Of a DNA stretch of 57,207 bases, positions 50,676 to 57,207 are shown piece after piece (within the stretch, counting starts at the first letter, position 1; the number at the start of each line of letters is the position of its first letter). The DNA lies in NCBI GenBank assembly GCA_035295165.1, contig DATGJN010000075.1:1-57207 (forward strand). Reading direction: 5' to 3'. The notes below the pieces were generated by a model that was given only the letters and a program-made list of their open reading frames with translations, did no database searches and had not been told where the DNA came from. The stretch comes from a bacterium (GTDB lineage Bacteria; Sysuimicrobiota; Sysuimicrobiia; Sysuimicrobiales; Segetimicrobiaceae). The position numbers and the translations under genes were made by a program.

Positions 50676-53105
50676 CTATGCCTGGATCGAGGGCTGGGAC
50701 CGGCGCACCGAGCTCGGCGGCGGGGTGAGCATGGGCAGTCCCGCCGGTTCCCCGAGGGCCTCGGTGAGCACCTGGTCCATGTGCTGCACGAACACAAACC
50801 GCAACTTCTTCCGCACGTTGCCCGGGATCTCGTAGAGATCCTTCTCGTTCTCCTTGGGAAGCACCACCGTCTTGATCCCTGCTCGGTGCGCGGCGATCAC
50901 CTTCTCCTTCACGCCGCCGATCGGGAGCACCTTGCCCCGCAGCGTGATCTCGCCGGTCATCGCGACGTCGCTCCGCACCGGCCGGCTCGTCAGCGCCGAC
51001 ACGATCGCGGTCGCCATCGTGATCCCCGCGGAGGGCCCGTCCTTGGGCACCGCGCCCGCCGGCACGTGCACGTGCACGTCGTACCGCGACGCGAACGCTT
51101 CGTCGGCCCCCAAGCGGCGCGCTCGCGAGCGCACGTAACTGAACGCCGCCTGCGCGGACTCCTTCATGACGTCGCCGAGTTGTCCGGTCATCGACAGCTT
51201 CCCTTCGCCCCGCAGGAACGTCGCCTCGACGGTGATGATGTCCCCGCCCTGCTCCGTGTAGACGAGCCCCGTGGCGGCGCCGATCTCGTCCTCTTTCTCC
51301 GCGGTCCCGTAGTGGAACTTCGTCGGCCCGAGGAACTTGTGCACGTTCTGAGTGGTCACCTTGACCGACGTCACCTCTTCCTCGGCGACCTCGCGCGCGA
51401 TCTTCCGGCAGATGGTGCCGATTTCGCGCTCGAGGTTCCGGACGCCGGCCTCCCTGGTGTACTGACGGATCACGTGCCGCAGCGCATCGTCGGTGAACGT
51501 CACTTGGTCGGGCTTGAGACCGTTCTCCTTGAGCTGCTTCGGGATCAGGAACTGGGTCGCGATGTGGTGCTTCTCCTCCTCGATGTACCCGGAGAACCGG
51601 ATCACCTCAAGCCGGTCCCGCAGCGCCGGCGGCACCGTGTCGAGAATGTTGGCGGTGGTGATGAACATCACTTCGCGCAGGTTAATCGGCAGCTCGAGGT
51701 AGTGGTCGCTGAACGCGTCGTTCTGCTCCGGATCGAGCGCCTCGAGCAACGCGGCCGATGGGTCACCGCGGAAGTCCATGCCGAGCTTGTCGATCTCGTC
51801 CAGCATGAATACGGGATTGCGGCTGCCGGCGGTGCGCATCCCCTGAACGATCCGGCCGGGCAGTGCGCCTACGTACGTCCGGCGATGCCCCCGGATCTCC
51901 GCCTCGTCCCGCACGCCGCCCAGCGACACGCGCACGAACTTTCGGCCGAGCGCCCGCGCGATCGACTTCCCGAGGCTCGTCTTGCCGGTGCCGGGCGGTC
52001 CGACGAAGCACAGGATCGGTGCCTTCGAGTCCGGCGCGAGCTTGCGGACGGCCAGGTACTCAACGACGCGGTCCTTCGCTTTATCGAGACCGTAATGGTC
52101 CTCGTCGAGAATCGTCCGCGCGACCTTGGTGTCGAGGCGATCGTCGGTGTGCGTGCTCCACGGCAGCGCCAGGATCCAGTCGAGGTACGTCCGGACGACA
52201 ACGGCCTCGGCCACCATCGGGGGCATCTTCTCAAGCCGCCCCAGCTCCTCGAGCGCCTTCTCCTTGACCTTCTCCGGGAGGTTCGCCTCCTCGATCTTCT
52301 TGCGGTACTCGTCCACCTCGGCGGTACGCTCGTCCTTCTCGCCGAGCTCCTGCTGGATCGCCTTCATCTGCTCCTTGAGGAAGTACTCGCGCTGGCTCTT
52401 CTCCATCTGCTTGCGCACGCGATTCTGAATCTTGCGCTCGAGCTCGAGGATGTTGATCTCCTTGGTCAGGATGCCGCTCAACATCTCGAGCCGGTCTTTG
52501 GGCGCCGCCACGAGCGCACGCTGCCGCTCCTCCACCCGCAGCTGCAGATGTTGGGCGACCAGATCCCCCAGGCGGCCGGGTTCCTCCGCGGACATCACGA
52601 GCATGAACGCCTCGGGCGGAATCGAGCGGGACAACCGCGCATAGCGCTCGAACTGGGAAGTCACCCCGCGCATCAGCGCCTCGATCTCGAGCGGTTTGTC
52701 GGTCGAGTCCGGCCGCGTTTCGACCCGCGCCTGGAAGAACGGCGCGCTCTGCACGAACTCAACGATCGCTGCGCGCACGGCACCCTCGACCACGACCTGC
52801 ACCGTACCGTCCGCCTGCTTCCCGACCTGCAGGATGCGGCACATCGTGCCCATCCCGTACAGCCCGTCGGGCTCCGGATTCTCCTCGTCGTCCTTCTTCT
52901 GGGCCACGAGCAAGATCACGCGATCCCCAGTCAACGCGGCCTCGAGCGCCGCCAGCGACTTCGGGCGTCCCACGCCCAGGGGTACAACCATCGAAGGCAG
53001 CACCACCGTGCCCTTGAGCGGCAGGGCCGGCACCACCTCCGGGAACGATTGAATATCCGGCGTCGGCAGCTGCTCCGGCGTCTGCTTCGGCGTTTGTTCC
53101 GTCAT
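50676..53105 (-). CDS. lon: ATP-dependent protease Lon
   Basis: An 809-residue serine-lysine protease that degrades misfolded and regulatory proteins. LON N-domain (about 20-210: [21 protein letters not shown]), coiled-coil linker ([20 protein letters not shown]), AAA+ module with Walker [21 protein letters not shown] (about 369-376) and [10 protein letters not shown], and the protease domain with catalytic Ser692 in KDGPSAGIT and Lys735 in GGVKEKV, the canonical 43-residue spacing. GAGGAGG lies 7 nt before the ATG at 53105. The gene has its own upstream region (see 53106-53533). It lies downstream of clpX. Confidence 0.97.
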   Translation of the reverse strand: MTEQTPKQTPEQLPTPDIQSFPEVVPALPLKGTVVLPSMVVPLGVGRPKSLAALEAALTGDRVILLVAQKKDDEENPEPDGLYGMGTMCRILQVGKQADGTVQVVVEGAVRAAIVEFVQSAPFFQARVETRPDSTDKPLEIEALMRGVTSQFERYARLSRSIPPEAFMLVMSAEEPGRLGDLVAQHLQLRVEERQRALVAAPKDRLEMLSGILTKEINILELERKIQNRVRKQMEKSQREYFLKEQMKAIQQELGEKDERTAEVDEYRKKIEEANLPEKVKEKALEELGRLEKMPPMVAEAVVVRTYLDWILALPWSTHTDDRLDTKVARTILDEDHYGLDKAKDRVVEYLAVRKLAPDSKAPILCFVGPPGTGKTSLGKSIARALGRKFVRVSLGGVRDEAEIRGHRRTYVGALPGRIVQGMRTAGSRNPVFMLDEIDKLGMDFRGDPSAALLEALDPEQNDAFSDHYLELPINLREVMFITTANILDTVPPALRDRLEVIRFSGYIEEEKHHIATQFLIPKQLKENGLKPDQVTFTDDALRHVIRQYTREAGVRNLEREIGTICRKIAREVAEEEVTSVKVTTQNVHKFLGPTKFHYGTAEKEDEIGAATGLVYTEQGGDIITVEATFLRGEGKLSMTGQLGDVMKESAQAAFSYVRSRARRLGADEAFASRYDVHVHVPAGAVPKDGPSAGITMATAIVSALTSRPVRSDVAMTGEITLRGKVLPIGGVKEKVIAAHRAGIKTVVLPKENEKDLYEIPGNVRKKLRFVFVQHMDQVLTEALGEPAGLPMLTPPPSSVRRSQPSIQA

Positions 53106-53533
53106 CGACAAACCTCCTCGGGGAGGACACCCTCCCCCTCACGACCCATTCCTAGAGCCGGACGCCCCACCCAGATGTGCCGCGACTCCATGCGATAACC
53201 ATCCAACATGAGCGCCCGCTCACCACACGTGCCCATCCCATTCTTGCCCTAGTTGCCCCTGTCTCGGCTCACGCCTCCGACTTCCGTTCTTATCTACTAT
53301 ATACGGTGGAAACGCCCGCGGGGATTCCAGCCCCCAGCGGACTAGTTCCGGCGGCCCCATCGAAGGACCCGATACGACCAGCGTCGGGACTCGCTCGCGA
53401 GCTCCACGGCCCCGCCTCGGCGTCCGCCGCCCAGTTTGGACGTAGCCTGGCCGGATGCCCCAAAAGGGGAAGAAGCCTGCGGTGCAGGCTTCTTCCAAGG
53501 CCGTACTCACGGTGTCCGCGTGCCCGGGCTCGC
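53106..53533. other. Intergenic region between clpX and lon
   Basis: A 428-bp non-coding stretch. It holds the clpX terminator hairpin (53468-53496) and an AT-rich island around 53288-53306 (ACTATATAC). On the minus strand this island reads TATATAGTAGAT and could hold a lon -10 box; I see no good -35, no CIRCE and no HAIR repeat. A lon leader of about 180 nt would result. I see no gene here. Confidence 0.5.
53468..53496 (-). terminator. Terminator downstream of clpX
   Basis: A perfect 13-bp stem (GGAAGAAGCCTGC/GCAGGCTTCTTCC) with a 3-nt loop lies 38 nt past the clpX stop. On the minus strand it is followed by CCTTTTGGGG. It probably ends the tig-clpP-clpX transcript and separates it from lon. 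Confidence 0.8.
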
Positions 53534-54808
53534 TCAGGCGGGCTTCTCCTTGGGCATCTTCTTCAGGTCGCCGGCGGTGAGCAGCAGCGGCTCCATGTGT
53601 TTCTCCACGGTCTCCCGCGCCACGATGCAGCGCTTGACGTCCCCGCGGGCGGGGATCTCGTACATGATGTTGAGCATGAGCTCCTCGATGATCGTGCGGA
53701 GCCCCCGCGCGCCGGTGTTCCGCGTCATCGCCTCCCGGGCGATCGCGCGGAGCGCATCGTCGCCGACGATCAGCTCGACGCCGTCCATCTCCAAGATCTT
53801 CTGATACTGGCGCACGAGCGCGTTCCTCGGCTCCACCAGAATCGTCACGAGGTCCGACTCCGTCAGCGGCTCCAACGGCACCACGACCGGAAGCCGGCCG
53901 ATGAACTCCGGGATGAGGCCGTACCGGAGCAGGTCCTGCGGCATCACCTGGGCGAGCAACTCGCCGATCCGGTGCTCCCGCTTGGGTTCGATCTTCGCGC
54001 CAAACCCGATGCTCGCGACGCGGACGCGCGACTCGATGATCCGGTCGAGCCCGTCGAACGCGCCCCCACAGATGAACAGGATGTTCGTCGTGTCGATCTG
54101 GATGAACTCCTGGTGTGGGTGCTTCCGGCCGCCCTGCGGTGGGACGTTCGCGGTCGTCCCCTCCAGGATCTTGAGCAGCGCCTGCTGCACGCCTTCGCCG
54201 GACACGTCGCGTGTGATCGACGGGTTCTCGGACTTGCGCGCGATCTTGTCGACCTCGTCGATGTACACGATGCCGCGCTCGGCGCGCTTGACGTCGTAGT
54301 CCGCAGCCTGAATCAGCCGCAGCAGGATGTTCTCGACGTCCTCACCGACGTACCCCGCCTCCGTCAGCGACGTGGCGTCGGCGATCGCAAACGGCACGTC
54401 GAGGATCCGCGCGAGTGTCTGCGCCAACAACGTCTTGCCGCACCCGGTCGGGCCGATCAGCATGATGTTGCTCTTCTGCAGCTCGACCTCGGGCGACCGT
54501 TTGGAGTGGGACCCGATGCGCTTGTAGTGATTGTAGACAGCCACGGCCAGCGCTTTCTTGGCACGTTCCTGACCGATCACGTACTGGCAGAGGGTCTGGT
54601 AGATCTCGTGCGGCTTGGGAACGCTCCGCGGCTTCGCGTGCCCGTGGGGTCCCGCCGCGAGCTCCTCCTCGATGATCTCGTTGCACAACTCGATGCACTC
54701 GTCGCAGATGTAGACACCCGGGCCGGCCACGAGCTTCCGCACCTGTTCCTGGGTCTTCCCGCAGAACGAGCACTTCAGGCGGTCCCGGTCGTCTGTGGTC
54801 TTAAACAT
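53534..54808 (-). CDS. clpX: ATP-dependent Clp protease ATP-binding subunit ClpX
   Basis: A 424-residue AAA+ unfoldase that feeds substrates into ClpP. The N-terminal zinc-binding domain has Cys13, Cys16, Cys35 and Cys38. Walker A is [10 protein letters not shown] (about 117-126), Walker B is [11 protein letters not shown], and pore loop GYVGED and sensor GRLPVVVPL are present. The ClpP-docking IGF loop appears as SIGFGAK (about residue 270). It lies 33 nt downstream of clpP in a conserved tig-clpP-clpX order. Confidence 0.97.
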   Translation of the reverse strand: MFKTTDDRDRLKCSFCGKTQEQVRKLVAGPGVYICDECIELCNEIIEEELAAGPHGHAKPRSVPKPHEIYQTLCQYVIGQERAKKALAVAVYNHYKRIGSHSKRSPEVELQKSNIMLIGPTGCGKTLLAQTLARILDVPFAIADATSLTEAGYVGEDVENILLRLIQAADYDVKRAERGIVYIDEVDKIARKSENPSITRDVSGEGVQQALLKILEGTTANVPPQGGRKHPHQEFIQIDTTNILFICGGAFDGLDRIIESRVRVASIGFGAKIEPKREHRIGELLAQVMPQDLLRYGLIPEFIGRLPVVVPLEPLTESDLVTILVEPRNALVRQYQKILEMDGVELIVGDDALRAIAREAMTRNTGARGLRTIIEELMLNIMYEIPARGDVKRCIVARETVEKHMEPLLLTAGDLKKMPKEKPA

Positions 54809-54841
54809 CGTGTCTCGGCTCTCCGTCTGCCCGGCGCGTCG

Positions 54842-55441
54842 TCATGTAGGCCGGTTCCCGCTCCGCGGCTTGATCACGTCGTCGATGAGCCCGTATTCCT
54901 GCGCCTCGCTGGCGCTCATCCAGAAATTCCGGTCGGTATCCCGCTGCACGCGCTCCAGCGGCTGCCCCGTGTGCTGGGCGAGGATTTCATCCAGAATTTG
55001 CCGGATCGCGAGGAACTCCTTCGTCTGGATGCTGATATCCGACACGGAACCCTGTGCGCCGCCCCACGGCTGGTGAATCATCATGCGAGAGTACGGCAGC
55101 GCAAACCGCCGTCCCTTCGTTCCTCCGGCCAATATAATCGCCCCGGCGCTGGCCGCGAGGCCTACGCAGATGGTCGACACGGGCGACTTCAGGAACTGCA
55201 TCGTGTCGTAAATCGCGAGCCCCGCGGTGGCCGACCCGCCCGGGCTGTTTACATAGAGTTGAATCTCCTTTTCGGAGTCTTCATAGTCCAAATACAGCAT
55301 TTGGGCGATGATGAGGTTGGCCATCTCATCCTCGATCGGCCCGCCGATGAAGATAAGACGTTCCCGGAGGAGCCGGGAGTAGATATCGTACGCCCGCTCT
55401 CCGCGGGCCGTCTGCTCGACAACGATCGGCATGTAGTACAT
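54842..55441 (-). CDS. clpP: ATP-dependent Clp protease proteolytic subunit ClpP, with Asn at triad acid
   Basis: A 199-residue Clp[21 protein letters not shown], the nucleophile Ser98 in GLAASAGA, His123 in MMIHQPWGG and [18 protein letters not shown] are present. The triad acid, Asp172 in most ClpPs (DTDRD), aligns here with Asn172 (codon AAT at 54928-54926). The usual ASMG around the Ser is ASAG. Listeria ClpP1 also has Asn at this position and needs a partner ClpP for full activity. The ATG at 55441 follows GGAAGGGAG. It is followed by clpX. Confidence 0.95.
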   Translation of the reverse strand: MYYMPIVVEQTARGERAYDIYSRLLRERLIFIGGPIEDEMANLIIAQMLYLDYEDSEKEIQLYVNSPGGSATAGLAIYDTMQFLKSPVSTICVGLAASAGAIILAGGTKGRRFALPYSRMMIHQPWGGAQGSVSDISIQTKEFLAIRQILDEILAQHTGQPLERVQRDTDRNFWMSASEAQEYGLIDDVIKPRSGNRPT

Positions 55442-55554
55442 GCATGCGCTCCCTTCCTACAGTCCCGCGTTTCCTCCGCCCTCTTCCTTCCCATCGTCGG
55501 CCGCGTGACAATGCGACGAGCATGGCGGAAAGGCGAGGAGAATGCGGCCCGAGG

Positions 55555-56931
55555 CTACGCGCCCGTACCCCGATCGGACTCCGGCGTCGCCGGGGGCTGC
55601 GGGTCACCCTCGGCCGTCGCCTGACTGGCCGCTGCGGGTTCGCCCACCGGCGTGCTCAGCGTGGAGGTCGTCTGCGGCTCCGGTCCGGCGACCGCCTCCA
55701 CGAGCACCGCGATGGCCTTTCGCCGTGCCATGGTCTCCCGAAGGCCGTCCCGCCGCCCGCGCTCGGCGAGCCACGCCTCGACCTTGGGGATGTCCTGTCC
55801 CAACTCGGCCGCGAGTTTCTGGACCTCGGCGAACATCTCCTCCTCGCCGACGGCGAGCGACTCCCGCTCCGACACCGCCTCGAGCAGCAGGCGTACCCGC
55901 ACCCGGCGCTCCGCCCGCGGCCGCATCTCCGCACGCAGCGCCGCCTCGTCCTTCCCCGCGCTGCGGAGATATCCATCGAGCGTCAACCCGCGCGACTGCA
56001 GCCGACCCGCGAGGTCCTCCAGGACATGCTCGACCTCGTGCTCGACCAAGCTCTCCGGCAGGTCGATCGCGGTCTGCGCGAGGACGGCGTCCACCACGCG
56101 GTCCTGCAGCGCTCCTACCTCTTCGTCGGCCCGCTCCGCCGCGAGACGGGCGTGCAGTCCCTCCCGCAGCGCCGCGAGCGTGGGTTGGTCCGATACCGTC
56201 TTCGCGAATGCGTCGTCGAGCGGCGGCAGCTCCTTGCGGCGCACATCGTCGACGCGGACGGTCACCTCGCCCTGGTCCGACGCCAGCTGGGCGGTGCGGG
56301 TCTCGCCAGCGCGGGTGCCCTCGAGCGCCGTCTCCACTTCCTGCGGCAGCAGCCCTCCGCCGAGCTCAACCAGCATCTCTTTGCCGGCCTGGAGCCGCTC
56401 GAACCCGGCCGGGGAGGCGGTGACCGTTAGGAGCACGAAATCGCCTCGCCGCGCCGCTTCGTCTGGCGCGCTCGCCAGCCGGCCATGACGCGCGCGGATG
56501 TCCTCCAGCGCGCGATCCACATCCTCGTCGGCGATCGGATGCGACTCGCGTTCGATGTGGATCGCCCGATAGTCCGGCAGCGTCACGTCGGGGTACACGT
56601 CCACCGTGGCGGTCACGCGTAGGCCCTTGCCGTCCTCCCCATCCTTCACGTCGATGGCAGGCTGGGTGATCGGAGCGATGCCCGCCTGCGAAATCGCCTC
56701 AGAGTACTGCGCCGGGACGAGTGTCCGGATCGCCTCTTCGCGGATCGAACCCTCGCCGAGATGGCGCTCCAGGATGGCGCGCGGCGCCTTACCGCGCCGG
56801 AACCCGGGCACGCTGACTCTCCGAACGAGCGACGCGTAGGCCTGGTCCATGGCGCGGGCCAGCGCTTCCTCGGGCACCTCGATCTCCAGCACGGCCCGGC
56901 TGCCGGGTTCGTTCCGCACCGCCACCTTCAT
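55555..56931 (-). CDS. tig: Trigger factor (ribosome-associated chaperone and PPIase)
   Basis: A 458-residue chaperone that binds ribosomal protein L23 at the exit tunnel and shields nascent chains. The ribosome-binding signature is SVPGFRRGKAPRAILE (GFRRGK at 43-48). The FKBP-like PPIase domain (about 150-235) holds GDFVLLTVTASP and LLPQEVETALEGTRAGET; the helical C-domain follows. The last 40 residues are Pro/Ala/Thr-rich and disordered. GAAGGAG lies 10 nt before the ATG at 56931. It heads the tig-clpP-clpX set. Confidence 0.96.
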   Translation of the reverse strand: MKVAVRNEPGSRAVLEIEVPEEALARAMDQAYASLVRRVSVPGFRRGKAPRAILERHLGEGSIREEAIRTLVPAQYSEAISQAGIAPITQPAIDVKDGEDGKGLRVTATVDVYPDVTLPDYRAIHIERESHPIADEDVDRALEDIRARHGRLASAPDEAARRGDFVLLTVTASPAGFERLQAGKEMLVELGGGLLPQEVETALEGTRAGETRTAQLASDQGEVTVRVDDVRRKELPPLDDAFAKTVSDQPTLAALREGLHARLAAERADEEVGALQDRVVDAVLAQTAIDLPESLVEHEVEHVLEDLAGRLQSRGLTLDGYLRSAGKDEAALRAEMRPRAERRVRVRLLLEAVSERESLAVGEEEMFAEVQKLAAELGQDIPKVEAWLAERGRRDGLRETMARRKAIAVLVEAVAGPEPQTTSTLSTPVGEPAAASQATAEGDPQPPATPESDRGTGA

Positions 56932-56977
56932 CGCAACCCGCTCCTTCACGCCAAAACGGGGATCAGGACGGAAGAAA

Positions 56978-57004
56978 GCCTCGGCGCGGCATCGCCGCCG
57001 AGGC
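56978..57004 (-). terminator. Attenuator-like hairpin in the tig leader
   Basis: On the minus strand GCCTCGGCG and CGCCGAGGC form a perfect 9-bp stem with a 9-nt loop, followed by TTTCTTCC. It lies between the tig promoter and the tig start, inside the leader. Whether it terminates is not visible. Confidence 0.5.
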
Positions 57005-57022
57005 CCACAATCACCCGGGCGC

Positions 57023-57052
57023 AGTATACACAGGGCAACGCGCGCGTGTCAA
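57023..57052 (-). promoter_or_regulatory. Promoter of tig-clpP-clpX
   Basis: On the minus strand a perfect -35 TTGACA (57052-57047), an 18-bp spacer and -10 TATACT (57028-57023). The predicted leader is about 85 nt and contains the hairpin at 56978-57004. Confidence 0.8.
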
Positions 57053-57069
57053 GGCGATGTCGGCAACCG

Positions 57070-57207
57070 TGTAGTAGTTCAGCAATAATGTCACCCCCTA
57101 ACAGTTCCGTGACTATGTCACCCTGGGACTATGACCAGGGAGACGATCATGTTGAGTCAGAAGGATCAACAGCGCGTGCAGGTCCTGACACAGGTCCATC
57201 GGGGCAC
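57070..57207 (+). mobile_element. Left end of an insertion sequence (ISNCY-like), truncated by window edge
   Basis: From about 57070 (TGTAGTAGTTCAGCAATAAT) base composition falls and a transposase-like start appears. The sequence ATGTCACCC occurs twice (about 57088 and 57114). The N-terminal transposase sequence resembles helix-turn-helix starts of ISNCY/IS481-like transposases. The exact left boundary and the terminal repeat cannot be confirmed because the other end lies outside the window. Confidence 0.6.
57149..57207 (+). CDS. N terminus of probable IS transposase (partial)
   Basis: An ATG at 57149 behind GGGAG encodes MLSQKDQQRVQVLTQVHRG before the window ends. This is typical of transposases starting with an M(L/I)SQK...RV.VL..V..G segment that leads into a helix-turn-helix. 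Only 19 complete codons are visible, so the family call is tentative. Confidence 0.55.
   Translation, partial: MLSQKDQQRVQVLTQVHRG

Noticed and set aside
1-57207. CRISPR arrays, rRNA operons, tRNA genes, prophage or conjugation genes
   Set aside because: No regularly spaced repeats, rRNA-like blocks, tRNA-like T-arms with matching acceptor stems or phage modules were seen.

Overview
A very GC-rich bacterial chromosomal segment carrying mostly housekeeping genes, nearly all on the minus strand, packed into operons with short gaps and many 4-nt ATGA/GTGA overlaps. Several features point to a high-GC lineage of the Terrabacteria (Gram-positive-related) side: a T-box leader on valS, a SigB/SigF-type sigma factor with an RsbW-like partner, YtxH and DUF948 proteins, and starts placed directly after a -10 box, as in leaderless mRNAs. 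The exact phylum cannot be fixed by eye. No tRNA, rRNA or CRISPR was found.

Layout. 1-2410 (minus): rimP-nusA-ylxR-(infB), behind a good promoter and an attenuator-like hairpin. 2536-5939: a DUF2807 lipoprotein (+), a lipoprotein-asnS pair (-) and a HAD hydrolase (+). 6007-13899 (-): rarA with a leaderless-type promoter, then a long run mnmA-DUF948-ytxH-anti-sigma-sigma-cca-parA-Cys-cluster protein. 13953-15323: gdhA. 15380-24641 (-): relA/spoT, two coupled PLP enzymes, dtd, a membrane protein, hisS and aspS. 24659-32551 (-): secD-secF-lapA behind a consensus promoter, a phosphonoacetate hydrolase, and an unusually long RecJ carrying a HIRAN domain and a helicase-like module without a Walker lysine. 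32584-42040 (-): a Val T-box, valS, a UPF0104 membrane protein, a SPOR protein, two crotonase-family enzymes, a family 5 uracil-DNA glycosylase, a thiolase and PaaX. 42107-44941 (-): a GAF/HD-GYP/GAF/GGDEF protein. 45192-50539 (+): a long Lhr helicase coupled to a 2-hydroxyacid dehydrogenase. 50676-57052 (-): tig-clpP-clpX and lon. The right edge enters an insertion sequence 17 bp upstream of the tig promoter.

How the genes work together. The window covers the translation and transcription core (rimP, nusA, ylxR, four aminoacyl-tRNA synthetases, cca, mnmA, dtd), stringent and stress control (Rel, a sigma/anti-sigma pair), genome maintenance (RecJ, RarA, Lhr, UDG), protein export (SecDF) and protein quality control (trigger factor, ClpXP, Lon). 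The unusual points are: (i) the RecJ-HIRAN-pseudohelicase fusion; (ii) an orphan ParA overlapping a TTG-started, disordered, basic protein with a C-terminal cysteine cluster; (iii) ClpP with Asn at the catalytic Asp position; (iv) an HD-GYP domain with RD in place of HD beside an intact GGDEF; (v) an RsbW-like protein lacking the N-box Asn.
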